A DNA stretch of 64,000 nt from Klebsiella pneumoniae (lineage in GTDB: Bacteria; Desulfobacterota; Binatia; UBA12015), in NCBI GenBank assembly GCA_945872365.1, contig CAMBZJ010000002.1, forward strand, positions 1 to 64,000, read 5' to 3'. The translations under genes and the position numbers were made by a program. Below are positions 1 to 8,481 of the stretch, piece after piece (position 1 is the first letter of the stretch; every line of letters starts with the position of its first letter). Under the pieces are notes generated by a model. The model ran no database searches, was not told the origin of the DNA, and saw only the letters and a list, made by a program, of their open reading frames with translations.

Positions 1-88
1 CGACCGCGGCGAGGGCCTCGTCGCAGAGGCAGCAGTCGGCCCGGGAGAGCACGACGACCCGGGGCCCTGACGGGTTTGACTCGACCAC
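1..88 (-). CDS. Glutaredoxin-like (DUF836-type) thiol protein, partial at left edge
   Basis: Start of a minus-strand gene that runs off the window. From a GTG at 88-86 the frame gives a short beta strand (VVVLSRAD, residues 11-18) followed by C19-C20-L21-C22-D-E-A, the arrangement at the N-terminus of small glutaredoxin-like thioredoxin-fold proteins (C-x-x-C after the first strand, then an acidic helix). About 29 codons are visible, so only the redox motif supports the call. It is transcribed divergently from rplU with 46 bases between the starts. The plus strand over the same bases shows no recognisable protein. Start codon and family are moderately uncertain. Confidence 0.55.
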   Translation of the reverse strand, partial: MVESNPSGPRVVVLSRADCCLCDEALAAV

Positions 89-104
89 ACCCGTTCGGTA
101 CCCA
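76..104 (+). promoter_or_regulatory. Candidate promoter for the rplU operon
   Basis: TTGACT at 76-81 and TACCCA at 99-104, spacer 17. The -10 is weak, but the TACC-type hexamer recurs ahead of bamD and ahead of the gene at 38305. It would start transcription about 25 bases before the rplU ATG. Confidence 0.3.
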
Positions 105-134
105 AGGAGTTTCGACTTGCCAAGGGAAGAAGCC

Positions 135-446
135 ATGCCGTACGCCGTCATACGCACCGGGGGTAAGCAATATCGGGTCGAGCCCGGGGACGTCATTCGC
201 GTCGAGTCCCTTTCGGGCGACGTCGGAACCGACGTCCGCTTCGATCAGGTCCTGCTTCGTTCTACCGACACCGGTCTCGTGGTCGGATCGCCTCTCGTCG
301 CCGGGGCCGCGGTCGATGCGAAGATCGTCGGCCAGGGCCGTGCGAAGAAAATCATCGTCTACAAGAAAAAGCGCCGCAAGAACTACCGCCGTCGGGCGGG
401 CCATCGCCAGGCGGTGACCACGATCCAAGTGGTCTCGGTCGGCTGA
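135..446 (+). CDS. rplU: 50S ribosomal protein L21
   Basis: 103-residue large-subunit protein that binds 23S rRNA. The N-terminal [19 protein letters not shown] is diagnostic for L21, and the basic C-terminal stretch ([16 protein letters not shown], then TTIQV) is the usual rRNA-binding end. I chose ATG 135 over an in-frame TTG at 117 because an AGGGAAG ribosome site lies at 124-130 and the family starts MYAVI. First gene of the common rplU-rpmA-obg unit; rpmA begins 11 bases after the stop. Confidence 0.97.
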   Translation: MPYAVIRTGGKQYRVEPGDVIRVESLSGDVGTDVRFDQVLLRSTDTGLVVGSPLVAGAAVDAKIVGQGRAKKIIVYKKKRRKNYRRRAGHRQAVTTIQVVSVG

Positions 447-456
447 GGAAGCACCC

Positions 457-741
457 ATGGCTCACAAGAAGGGACAGGGCAGCACCAGGAACGGCCGCGA
501 CAGCGCAGGCCAGCGGCGCGGCATCAAGATCTTCGCCGGCCAGAAGGTCCGCGCCGGCGGCATCCTCGTGCGCCAGCTCGGGACGCGTATCCACCCGGGT
601 GCCAACGTCGGCATGGGTCGCGACTACACGCTCTTCGCCATGGTCGACGGTATCGTGAGCTACGATCGCATGGGCAAGGACCGCAAGCGGGTGAAGATCG
701 TCCCCACGGTCGCAACCGAGGTGCCGACCACCACGGCCTGA
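457..741 (+). CDS. rpmA: 50S ribosomal protein L27
   Basis: 94 residues, slightly longer than the usual 85 or so because of a Thr/Val-rich tail ([10 protein letters not shown]). The N-terminus [16 protein letters not shown] is the canonical unprocessed L27 end that reaches the peptidyl transferase centre; there is no cleavable Firmicute-type extension. The core [17 protein letters not shown] is typical. GAGGA at 445-449 serves as ribosome site. Translationally close to rplU, and 73 bases upstream of obg. Confidence 0.97.
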   Translation: MAHKKGQGSTRNGRDSAGQRRGIKIFAGQKVRAGGILVRQLGTRIHPGANVGMGRDYTLFAMVDGIVSYDRMGKDRKRVKIVPTVATEVPTTTA

Positions 742-766
742 GGCGGGTCCACTTCCGGAGCCCGCC
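742..766 (+). terminator. Weak hairpin after rpmA
   Basis: GGCGGG (742-747) pairs with CCCGCC (761-766) around a 13-base loop in the rpmA-obg spacer. There is no T tract, so it may be a processing or attenuation hairpin that sets ribosomal protein expression above obg rather than a full terminator. Confidence 0.3.
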
Positions 767-814
767 CCACGGTCACCGGAGAGCCCCGGTGCGGGCGCGG
801 GACGGTCCGGGAGT

Positions 815-1882
815 ATGAGATTCATCGACGAGGTCGAGATCCTCGCCATCGGCGGGGCTGGCGGCAGGGGCTGTGTTGCCTTCCGGCGGGAGAAGTATGT
901 TCCGCGCGGGGGCCCCTCGGGCGGTGACGGCGGACGCGGCGGTGACGTGGTCCTGCGCGCCGACCGTGGCCTGAACACGCTCCTCGAACTGCGCTACCGT
1001 CCGCGACTTGCGGCGCAGCGCGGCGAGCACGGCCGCGGCAAGGAACAGTACGGCCGTGGCGGCGAAAACCTCGAGATTGCGGTCCCGGTCGGTACGATCG
1101 TCACGGAGGCCGCCACCGGCGAGGTCCTCGCCGACCTGCGGCGCGAGGGCGACTCCGTCGTCGCCGCCCACGGCGGGCGCGGCGGCCGCGGCAACATGCA
1201 CTTCGCGACGTCGACCCATCGCGCACCGAGGCGCGCCGACCCCGGCGAGGCCGGTGCGGAGCGGACGCTGCGCCTCGAACTGCGCCTGCTCGCCGACGTC
1301 GGCGTCGTCGGCTTTCCCAATGCCGGGAAGTCATCGCTCATCGCGCGGATCTCGGCGGCGCGCCCACGCATCGCCGACTACCCCTTCACGACGCTCGTTC
1401 CGCAACTCGGGGTCGTCCGCGTCGACGAAGGCGCGACCTTCGTCATCGCCGACATCCCCGGTCTGATCGCGGGCGCGCACCAGGGAGCCGGGCTAGGCAC
1501 GCGCTTCCTGCGCCACCTCGCACGCACGAGTGTCCTCGTGCACCTTCTCGATCTCTCTCCCGACTCCGGTCGCGACCCCGTCGCCGACTTCGACGTGATC
1601 CAGCGCGAACTCGCACTCGCCGATCCTGCGCTCGCCGCGAAGCCACAGGTCGTCGCCGGCAACAAGGTCGACCTGGTGGAAGGCCGCGAGCGCTTCGCCC
1701 TCGCCCGCGACGCCCTCACCCAGCGCGGGATCGACCTCCTCGGAATCTCCGCCGCCACGGGCAAGGGCGTGGCCGACCTGGTCGTACGCACGTCCCGTGC
1801 GCTCGCCGCGACGCGCCGCGACGCGGAGGAAGCCGCTGCGACGGCCGCCCCGCTCGATGATACCGGAGTCGCCGATGGCTGA
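815..1882 (+). CDS. obg: Ribosome-assembly GTPase Obg/CgtA
   Basis: 355-residue GTPase acting in late 50S maturation. The glycine-rich Obg fold covers residues 1-158 (GGAGGRGCVAFRREKYVPRG, repeated GGDGGRGGDV). The G domain follows with G1 GFPNAGKSS, G2 region DYPFTTLVP, G3 DIPGLIAGA, G4 NKVD and G5-like ISAATGKG. The C-terminus is only a short charged tail, so the optional OCT domain is absent. The stop region overlaps the proB start by 8 bases, implying translational coupling. Confidence 0.97.
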   Translation: MRFIDEVEILAIGGAGGRGCVAFRREKYVPRGGPSGGDGGRGGDVVLRADRGLNTLLELRYRPRLAAQRGEHGRGKEQYGRGGENLEIAVPVGTIVTEAATGEVLADLRREGDSVVAAHGGRGGRGNMHFATSTHRAPRRADPGEAGAERTLRLELRLLADVGVVGFPNAGKSSLIARISAARPRIADYPFTTLVPQLGVVRVDEGATFVIADIPGLIAGAHQGAGLGTRFLRHLARTSVLVHLLDLSPDSGRDPVADFDVIQRELALADPALAAKPQVVAGNKVDLVEGRERFALARDALTQRGIDLLGISAATGKGVADLVVRTSRALAATRRDAEEAAATAAPLDDTGVADG

Positions 1883-3059
1883 AGGCCTTCGGCAGTCGGA
1901 CCACAAGCCAGCCATCGTCGGCCGCGTGCGGCGGGTGGTCGTCAAGATCGGATCCGCGGTCCTCGCCGACGAACGAGGTCTCGACCCCGACCAACTCGAA
2001 CGGCTCTCGACCGAGATCGCCGCGCTGCACGGGACGGGGCTCGCGGTGACCGTGGTCACCTCCGGCGCGATCGCCGCCGGACGCTCGATCCTCGGGATCG
2101 GCGTGCCCCGCTCGATCCCCGAGCGACAGGCGACCGCGGCCGTCGGCCAGATCCTGCTTATGTCCGAGTACCAGCACAGGTTCGCCCGCCACGGCGTGAC
2201 CATCGCCCAGATCCTGCTCGACGCCTCCGACCTCGCCGACCGCCGGCGCTGGCTGAACGCCGAGCACGCGGTCGCGAGCCTGCACTCGAGCCGCATCCTG
2301 CCTATCGTGAACGAGAACGACACGGTGGCCGTCGACGAACTGAAGTTCGGCGACAACGACAACCTCTCGGCGATGGTCGCCAACCTGGTCGCGGCCGACC
2401 TGCTCGTCATTCTGAGCGACGTCGGCGGGCTCTTCGATGCCAATCCCAAGAATGAACCCGGCGCGCGGCGCATCCCGGTCGTCGCGCGGGTCGACGACGC
2501 TTTGCTCACCCTCGCTTCGGGCGGGAGCGACCTCGGAACAGGCGGCATGCGCTCCAAGCTCCTCGCCGCCCACAAGGCGGCCGAGGCGGGCATCGCCACG
2601 ATCGTCGCCGACGGTCGCGAAGCCGGGACGCTCGCTCGCGTCCTCGATCCCGACGGCGACGTCGGAACCCTGTTCCTCCCGCTCGCCGACAGCCTCGCGC
2701 GACGCAAGCACTGGATCGCCCACACCCTCAAGCCGGCGGGCGAGGTGCACTGCGACGAGGGCGCCCGCAACGCCGTCGCGGCGCAGGGGCGGAGCCTGCT
2801 GCCCTCGGGGATCGCGGCCGTCTCCGGCCGCTTCGAACCCGGCGACTGCGTGAGAATGGTCGGTCCCGACGGCGTGGAGTTTGCCCGCGGGCTCGCGAGT
2901 TACGGCGCGTCCGAGGTGGCCCGGATCGCCGGCCGTAGGAGCAACGAGGTCGAGCGCATCCTGGGCTTCCAGATGGGCGACGCCGTGGTACACCGCAACG
3001 ACCTCGTGGTGACGGCGAGCGTGGAGCGGCGCGAGAGCCCGTCTCCGAAGGCGTCTTGA
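1875..3059 (+). CDS. proB: Glutamate 5-kinase
   Basis: 394 residues; phosphorylates glutamate to gamma-glutamyl phosphate, the first step of proline synthesis. The amino-acid kinase domain starts VVVKIGSAVLADERG and contains VVTSGAIAAGR, the substrate loop VNENDTVAVDELKFGDND and nucleotide-binding LSDVGGLF and GTGGMRSK. A C-terminal PUA domain (about residues 295-380) contains GDCVRMVGPDGVEFARG. ATG 1875 fits family length and overlaps the obg stop; an upstream in-frame ATG at 1797 lies inside obg. The stop nearly abuts the proA leader, so proB and proA are co-transcribed. Confidence 0.96.
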   Translation: MAEGLRQSDHKPAIVGRVRRVVVKIGSAVLADERGLDPDQLERLSTEIAALHGTGLAVTVVTSGAIAAGRSILGIGVPRSIPERQATAAVGQILLMSEYQHRFARHGVTIAQILLDASDLADRRRWLNAEHAVASLHSSRILPIVNENDTVAVDELKFGDNDNLSAMVANLVAADLLVILSDVGGLFDANPKNEPGARRIPVVARVDDALLTLASGGSDLGTGGMRSKLLAAHKAAEAGIATIVADGREAGTLARVLDPDGDVGTLFLPLADSLARRKHWIAHTLKPAGEVHCDEGARNAVAAQGRSLLPSGIAAVSGRFEPGDCVRMVGPDGVEFARGLASYGASEVARIAGRRSNEVERILGFQMGDAVVHRNDLVVTASVERRESPSPKAS

Positions 3060-3115
3060 ACGAGTCGGTGCGGCGACCCGGCCGCCCGGCACGATCCCGC
3101 AAAGGAGCGCAGGCG

Positions 3116-4369
3116 ATGCAGGCGGACGACCGGACGATCGTCGAGGAACTGACCCGAGCGGCACGCGCCGCCCTGCCCGCCTTGCGGACCGCGTCGACGG
3201 CGCGGAAGGATCGTGCGCTGCTCGGCTTCGCCCGCGGGCTGCGCGAGGGCCGGGCCGCCCTGCTCGAGGCGAATCGCCGCGACCTCGACGGCGCCGGAGA
3301 CGTCGCCGCAGCATTCCGCGACCGGCTGACGCTCACGCCCGAGCGTATCGAGGCGATGGCGGCAGGCGTCGAGATCGTCGCCGGACTGCCCGATCCGGTC
3401 GGCGAGACCGTGACCACGTTCCGCCGACCCAACGGACTCGAGATCGCACAGGTCCGGGTTCCCCTTGGCGTGATCGGTGTCATCTACGAGTCCCGACCCA
3501 ACGTCACCGCCGATGCCGCGGCGCTCTGCCTGAAGGCGGGCAACGCCGTCCTGTTGCGCGGCGGCTCCGAGGCCATCGCGACGAACACCGCGATCGCCGA
3601 CCTCTGCCTGCCGGCGCTCGTCGAGGCCGGGCTGCCCGCGGCCGCGATCCAGCTCGTCCGTACGACCGACCGCGCCGTAGTGACCCGGATGCTCGGCGCC
3701 CAGGGCGCGATCGACGTCATCATTCCCCGCGGTGGCCCGAGCCTCCTCCACGCCATCCACGAGTCGGCGCGCGTCCCGGTGATCCAGCACTTCGAGGGCG
3801 TCTGCCACGTCTTCGTCGACCGCGCGGCGAAGCAGGATCAGGCGATCGCGATCGCGCTGAACGCCAAGACCTCCCGGCCCGGCGTGTGTAACGCGATGGA
3901 GACGCTGCTGGTCGATGCCGAGATCGCCGCGGTCTTCCTGCCCCGCGTCGCGGCGGAGATGCGCGCCGGCGGCGTCGAGTTGCGCGGCTGCCCGCGGACC
4001 CTCGCCCTCGTCCCCGACGCCCGGCCGGCCGTCGAGGCGGACTGGGACGCCGAGTACCTCGACCTGATCCTGGCCGTGCGGGTCGTCGACGGGCTCGACG
4101 AAGCGCTCGCCCACGTCGCCCGCCACTCGACCGGCCTCGCCGACGCGATCGTCACCGAGGACCGCGCGGCGGCGCGCCGCTTCGTGCGCGAAGTCGACTC
4201 CGCGGCCGTCTTCGTCAACGCCTCGACGCGCTTCACCGACGGCAGCGAGTTCGGTTTCGGTGCGGAGATCGGCATCTCGACCAACCGCCTGCACGCGCGC
4301 GGGCCTCTCGGTGTCCGCGAGCTCACGACGACGAAGTACGTCGTCCAGGGCGACGGACAGGTGCGCTGA
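3116..4369 (+). CDS. proA: Gamma-glutamyl phosphate reductase
   Basis: 417 residues; NADPH-dependent reduction of gamma-glutamyl phosphate to glutamate semialdehyde, directly after ProB. Aldehyde-dehydrogenase fold with VPLGVIGVIYESRPNVTAD, the LRGGSEA cofactor loop, PRGGPSL, and the catalytic Cys in KTSRPGVCNAMETLL; SEFGFGAEIGISTNRLHARG closes the family signature. ATG 3116 has a strong AAAGGAG at 3101-3107. A TTG at 3056 overlapping the proB stop would add 20 residues that the family lacks. Confidence 0.96.
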   Translation: MQADDRTIVEELTRAARAALPALRTASTARKDRALLGFARGLREGRAALLEANRRDLDGAGDVAAAFRDRLTLTPERIEAMAAGVEIVAGLPDPVGETVTTFRRPNGLEIAQVRVPLGVIGVIYESRPNVTADAAALCLKAGNAVLLRGGSEAIATNTAIADLCLPALVEAGLPAAAIQLVRTTDRAVVTRMLGAQGAIDVIIPRGGPSLLHAIHESARVPVIQHFEGVCHVFVDRAAKQDQAIAIALNAKTSRPGVCNAMETLLVDAEIAAVFLPRVAAEMRAGGVELRGCPRTLALVPDARPAVEADWDAEYLDLILAVRVVDGLDEALAHVARHSTGLADAIVTEDRAAARRFVREVDSAAVFVNASTRFTDGSEFGFGAEIGISTNRLHARGPLGVRELTTTKYVVQGDGQVR

Positions 4370-4374
4370 ATCCG

Positions 4375-5043
4375 GTGGTCAGGCGACGCGTCGGGCTCCA
4401 GGGCGGCAGCTTCGACCCGGTCCACTTCGGCCACCTGCGCGCCGCGGAGGAGGTGCGCGAACGGGCGGCGCTCGATGAGGTCTGGATGGTTCTCGCGCGC
4501 GTGTCGCCCTTCAAGGTGAAGGCGGGCACGAGCCCGGTCGAGGACCGGCTCCACATGCTCGACCTGGCACTTGCGGGGGCCGAGAACCTCCGTCCCTGTG
4601 CCGTCGAACTCGAACGCCCCGGCCCTTCCTTCACGGTCGACACCGTCTCCGAACTCGCCCGGCGCCACCCGGACACCGACTTCACGCTCATCCTCGGACT
4701 CGACGCGTTTCGCGAGATCCACGGCTGGCAGCGCTGGTCGGATCTCCTCTCCTCCTGCGACCTCGCGGTGACGTCCCGCCCCCCGTGCCAGGTCGCCTCG
4801 GGGCCCGAAGCCCTGCCGGCACTCGATCTACCGATTGCCGTGCGCGAAGCCTTCTGGTACGACGAGGCGCAAGCGTGTCATCGACATCGCAGCGGTCGAC
4901 GCCTCGACTTTCACCCCCTCGCGGCGCTCGACATATCGTCCACGCGCCTGCGCGAACTCGTGCGGCATGGGCGATCGATCCGCTTCCTCACCGATCGGGC
5001 GGTCGTGGACCACATTGCGGCGCACGGACTCTACCGGACCTGA
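4375..5043 (+). CDS. nadD: Nicotinate-nucleotide adenylyltransferase
   Basis: 222 residues; joins nicotinate mononucleotide and ATP to deamido-NAD. GGSFDPVHFGHLRAAEE is the nucleotidyltransferase (T/H)xGH-type motif, and ISSTRLRELVRHGRSIRFL near the C-terminus is the SSTxIR signature. GTG 4375, six bases after the proA stop, is the only start that keeps the first strand; no strong ribosome site is visible, so reinitiation from proA is likely. Residues 130-160 look divergent but remain in frame. Confidence 0.93.
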   Translation: MVRRRVGLQGGSFDPVHFGHLRAAEEVRERAALDEVWMVLARVSPFKVKAGTSPVEDRLHMLDLALAGAENLRPCAVELERPGPSFTVDTVSELARRHPDTDFTLILGLDAFREIHGWQRWSDLLSSCDLAVTSRPPCQVASGPEALPALDLPIAVREAFWYDEAQACHRHRSGRRLDFHPLAALDISSTRLRELVRHGRSIRFLTDRAVVDHIAAHGLYRT

Positions 5044-5050
5044 GACGAGC

Positions 5051-5461
5051 GTGAGCGCCGAGCGGAAAGAAGCACTTGATCGCATTCGCGCGCTGGCCGA
5101 GGCCTGCGCCGAGGCTGCGCTCGAGAAGAAGGCGACTGACGTCCTGCTCCTAGACGTGCGCGTACTCACCTCGCTCGCCGACTGGTTCGTGATCGCCTCG
5201 GGCCGTTCCGACACGCAGGTCCGCGCGATCGCCGAAGCGGTGGAGACCGCGGGCCGAGCACGGGGCCGACGCCCGCTCTGGGTCGAGGGGCTAAGTCACG
5301 GCCAATGGGTCCTGCTCGATTACGGCGACATCGTCGTCCATGTGTTCTTCGGGCCGGTGCGAGAATTCTACGACCTCGAGAGGCTTTGGTCGAAGGCGCC
5401 ACGGGTGGAGATGGCGGAAACGAAGGCGTCCGACGGGAGCGTGCAGGAAGCAGCAAGGTAG
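5051..5461 (+). CDS. rsfS: Ribosomal silencing factor RsfS (Iojap family)
   Basis: 136 residues; binds L14 and blocks subunit joining when nutrients are scarce. Family motifs: TDVLLLDVRVLTSLADWFVI, SGRSDTQVRAIAEAVE, GLSHGQWVLLDYGDIVVHVF and REFYDLERLW. The GTG at 5051, seven bases after the nadD stop, gives the standard length; an open frame extends further upstream but lies inside nadD. nadD-rsfS adjacency is typical. A charged tail of about 20 residues follows the core. Confidence 0.94.
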   Translation: MSAERKEALDRIRALAEACAEAALEKKATDVLLLDVRVLTSLADWFVIASGRSDTQVRAIAEAVETAGRARGRRPLWVEGLSHGQWVLLDYGDIVVHVFFGPVREFYDLERLWSKAPRVEMAETKASDGSVQEAAR

Positions 5462-5466
5462 GAACG

Positions 5467-6774
5467 TTGCTGCAACGCATCGGAATCGCCCTCCTCGTGG
5501 CCCTCGCAGGTTCGGCCGTTGCCTACCTCTACCACCACAACGGCCACGCCGTCGCGCTGCACATCGGAGCTGACCGGCAACTCGAACTGCCGCTCGCCCT
5601 GCACCTCCTCGCGGCATTCTCGATCGGAGCGGCACTCGTGCTGCTCGGCAGCATGCTGCGGGCCGGGGTGAGCGGGGTGCGGGAACTCCGTGGGCGCCGC
5701 GTCGAACGACAGCGCGGCAACGCGGAGCGCTGGCGCGACGACGGACGCAAGCTCCTGTGGTCCGGCGAGCTCGATGCCGCCTCGCGCCTGCTCGCCAAGG
5801 CTGCCGAGAGCCGGCCGGAGGACTGTGACGCGGCACTGGCGCTCGCGGAAGTGCACCGGGCCCGCGGGGAGAGCGACAGCGCCCGACGCGCCCTCGACGT
5901 CGCCCGGGCGCGCGTCGGCCCGGAACCCCGCCTGCTCTCGGAGACCGCGCGCCTCGCGCTCGATCGCGGCAACCCGGGCGCCGCAGCCGACGCGCTGCGC
6001 GAAGCGACCGGCGTCGCCGCGAACAGCCCGCGCCTGTTCGCGGAGTTCGCGTCTGCGCTCGCTGCCGAAGGACGACTTGCCGAGGCGGTCGATGCCGCCA
6101 CTCGCCGGCTCGCCGCCGAGCGCGATCCGCCACGCCGCGAAGTGGCGCGGCGCGACCTGGTGGCCCTGCGCTACCGCGCCGCAGCCGCGCTCGGCGAGAC
6201 GCCGGCGGCCGCGGACGCGATGCGGCGGGTCCTCGCCGAAGATCCGGATTTCGCGGCCGCGGCGGTCGCGCTCGCCGCGGCCGCCGAGCGGACCCGGGAC
6301 GATCGCGCGGCCGAGCGTGCGCTGCGCGACGCGATTCGCCGGCGCCCGCGCGGCATCCTGCTCGAGCGCTACCGCCGGCTGCTCGAGGGCGCGGGCCAGG
6401 CCGAGCGAGCACTCCCCGCGCTGCGCGACGCCTGCTCCGGAAACCACTTGCCTGCGCCGCGCCTAGCCCTCGCGCGGACTCTCGTCGCTGCGGGGAAGGT
6501 CGAGGCCGCCGAGGCAGCCCTGCGCGACCTGGAGGCGGAGTCCTCCCGACTCGTCGCCGAGGGACTCGATGCCACGCCGGAGCGCGACCTGGTCGCTGCG
6601 GAAATCGCGCTTGCGCGCGGTCGCGAAGCCGACGCGGCGACTCTCTTCCGCAGCGCCGCGACGGGATCACACCGGCCGTTCGGCTTCGTCTGCACGAATT
6701 GCGGGCGGGCCAGCGGCGAGTGGAGCGACCGCTGCGCCTGCGGCTCGTTCGACACTCTCGACTGGTCCATCTGA
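5467..6774 (+). CDS. lapB: LapA-LapB fusion: membrane-anchored TPR protein with rubredoxin-type end
   Basis: 435 residues. Residues 1-65 hold two membrane segments (RIGIALLVALAGSAVAYLY and LLAAFSIGAALVLLGSML) in the arrangement of LapA. Residues 85-395 are Ala/Arg-rich helical repeats of TPR type. The end carries C409-x2-C412 and C423-x-C425, the metal-binding knuckle of LapB. In Escherichia coli LapA and LapB are separate neighbouring proteins; LapB steers LpxC to FtsH and so limits lipopolysaccharide synthesis. The same role here is inference. I chose TTG 5467 because AAGGTAGGA lies just upstream and it places the first helix at the N-terminus. Confidence 0.82.
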   Translation: MLQRIGIALLVALAGSAVAYLYHHNGHAVALHIGADRQLELPLALHLLAAFSIGAALVLLGSMLRAGVSGVRELRGRRVERQRGNAERWRDDGRKLLWSGELDAASRLLAKAAESRPEDCDAALALAEVHRARGESDSARRALDVARARVGPEPRLLSETARLALDRGNPGAAADALREATGVAANSPRLFAEFASALAAEGRLAEAVDAATRRLAAERDPPRREVARRDLVALRYRAAAALGETPAAADAMRRVLAEDPDFAAAAVALAAAAERTRDDRAAERALRDAIRRRPRGILLERYRRLLEGAGQAERALPALRDACSGNHLPAPRLALARTLVAAGKVEAAEAALRDLEAESSRLVAEGLDATPERDLVAAEIALARGREADAATLFRSAATGSHRPFGFVCTNCGRASGEWSDRCACGSFDTLDWSI

Positions 6775-6785
6775 GGAGAACCCGG

Positions 6786-7622
6786 ATGTCAGCGGCGACG
6801 ATCGAGTTCCATCCCACGGCGGGAGCGATCGGGACCGAGGTGACCGGCCTCGACCTTCGAAAGCCGCTTTCCGCCGTCGAGTTCACCACCCTCGAGCACG
6901 CACTTGTCGAGCACCAGGTGCTGTTCTTCCGCGACCAGCCGATCGGCCCGGGGCATCACAGCGACTTCGCCCGCCGCTTCGGCGAACCCGTGGGCCACCC
7001 CGCGTACCCGCACATCGACGGCTACCCGGAGATCAACATCCTCGAGAGCACGGCCGAGAACCCGACCAAGATCGACACCTGGCACACCGACATGACCTGG
7101 CTGATGGAGCCGCCCCTGGGATCGATCCTGCGTGTGCGTATCCAGCCCGAGCGAGGCGGTGACACCATGTTCGCGAGCCTATCGGCGGCCTGGGATGCGC
7201 TGTCCGGGCGGATGCAACGCATGCTCGACGGCCTTTACGCCTGGCATTCGTTTGCACACGGTTTCCGGCACAGCCTCGCCGAGCCGGGTGGCTGGGAGCG
7301 GCTCGGCGAGGCCGTGCGCGAGAACCCGCCAGTGCGCCACCCGGTGGTCCGCACCCACCCCCGCAGTGGACGCCGCAGCCTCTTCGTGAACCGCCTCTTC
7401 ACGACGCACGTCGAGGGCCTGCGGGAATCCGAAAGCGACGCCCTGCTCCGCTTCCTCTTCGATCATGCAGAGACCCCGGAGTTCGCCTGCCGCTTCCGCT
7501 GGTCCCCCGACTCAATCGCGTTCTGGGACAATCGCTCCACGCTCCACCGCCCGGTGAACGACTACTTTCCGGCGCATCGCCGCATGGAGCGGGTCACCAT
7601 CGCCGGCGATCGACCGCGATGA
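6786..7622 (+). CDS. TauD/TfdA-family Fe(II)/2-oxoglutarate dioxygenase
   Basis: 278 residues. The N-terminus AIGTEVTGLDLRKPLS is the TauD/TfdA entry motif; WHTDMTW supplies the metal-binding H-x-D, and the C-terminal FWDNRSTLHR supplies the distal His with the 2-oxoglutarate Arg region (HRRMERVTIAGDRP). It should hydroxylate a small sulfonate, carboxylate or related substrate; the substrate cannot be read from sequence. GAGGAGA at 6773-6779 precedes ATG 6786. Its stop overlaps the next start (ATGA), so it is coupled to a glutamine amidotransferase-like gene. Confidence 0.88.
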   Translation: MSAATIEFHPTAGAIGTEVTGLDLRKPLSAVEFTTLEHALVEHQVLFFRDQPIGPGHHSDFARRFGEPVGHPAYPHIDGYPEINILESTAENPTKIDTWHTDMTWLMEPPLGSILRVRIQPERGGDTMFASLSAAWDALSGRMQRMLDGLYAWHSFAHGFRHSLAEPGGWERLGEAVRENPPVRHPVVRTHPRSGRRSLFVNRLFTTHVEGLRESESDALLRFLFDHAETPEFACRFRWSPDSIAFWDNRSTLHRPVNDYFPAHRRMERVTIAGDRPR

Positions 7623-8464
7623 TGCTTCGCCTGCTGGTCCTCGACGCCTACGACGAGGCCGGCCGAGATGCGCTTCGCGGCGCGGGCGGCACCCTCGCCG
7701 GCGACCTGTACCGCCGCCTCCTGCGGGACCTCGAACCCGGTGCCGAGGTCGAGGTCTTCCCCCTCGGATCGAACACTGACGCGACGACGCCAGCCCTCGC
7801 CGGTCGACACGGGATCGTCTGGACCGGATCGAACCTGACCATCCACCGCGCGACTCCCGAGGTCCGCCGCCACGTCGAGATCGCGCGTGCCGCGCTCGAA
7901 ACCGGCATTCCTTCCTTCGGCAGTTGCTGGGGACTGCACGTGGCCGTGACCGTGGGTGGCGGCACTTGTGCCGCCCATCCACGCGGACGCGAGTTCGGCA
8001 TCGCGCGCGGCGTGCGACTCGAGCCCGCCGGCCGCGTGCACCCGATGTTCGCCGGCAAGTCCGCGCGGTTCGATGCTCTGACCAGTCACGAGGACCACGC
8101 GATCGCTCTCGGACCATCGACCACGCTGCTCGCGGGCAACGAACATTCGCCGGTCCAGGCGGTGGAGGTCACCCTCGGACGCGGCAGCTTCTGGGCCGTC
8201 CAGTACCACCCGGAATACACGCTGCATGACGTAGCGTGCCTCGGCATCCTGCGGGGACCACAGTTGCTGCGCCAGGGCAGCTTCGCCGACCAGGCGGCGC
8301 TCTCGGCTCACCTCCGCAACCTCGAGGAGCTTCACCTCGACCCGTCCAGGCCCGCCCTGCGCGATCACCTCGACGCCGGAGACGACCTGCTCGACCCCGC
8401 GCTCCGCACACTCGAGGTGCGCAACTGGCTCGACCACAAGGTGAAGCCCGCGGCCGCGGGCTGA
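7619..8464 (+). CDS. Class I glutamine amidotransferase-like protein
   Basis: 281 residues, GMP-synthase-type GATase fold. The nucleophile elbow FGSCWGLHVA supplies Cys, and AVQYHPEYT supplies the His and Glu of the triad. No synthetase domain is attached, so either a partner receives the ammonia or the enzyme is a stand-alone gamma-glutamyl hydrolase or peptidase. The C-terminal 70 residues (after LRGPQLL) are helical and unassigned. Coupled to the dioxygenase by ATGA; a shared small-molecule pathway is possible but unproven. It ends in a hairpin shared with the convergent ArsA gene. Confidence 0.82.
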   Translation: MMLRLLVLDAYDEAGRDALRGAGGTLAGDLYRRLLRDLEPGAEVEVFPLGSNTDATTPALAGRHGIVWTGSNLTIHRATPEVRRHVEIARAALETGIPSFGSCWGLHVAVTVGGGTCAAHPRGREFGIARGVRLEPAGRVHPMFAGKSARFDALTSHEDHAIALGPSTTLLAGNEHSPVQAVEVTLGRGSFWAVQYHPEYTLHDVACLGILRGPQLLRQGSFADQAALSAHLRNLEELHLDPSRPALRDHLDAGDDLLDPALRTLEVRNWLDHKVKPAAAG

Positions 8465-8481
8465 AGCCGACGTTCAGCCCG
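8457..8481. terminator. Stop-to-stop bidirectional hairpin
   Basis: GGGCTGAA (8458-8465) pairs perfectly with TTCAGCCC (8473-8480) around a 7-base loop, and 8457 pairs with 8481. The TGA of the amidotransferase gene (8462-8464) pairs with the complement of the TGA of the convergent ArsA gene (8474-8476). No T tract. Confidence 0.6.

Noticed and set aside
1716-3314. 532-codon minus-strand open frame opposite obg, proB and proA
   Set aside because: Shadow of three well-supported genes; composition is Arg/Gly-rich with no domain.
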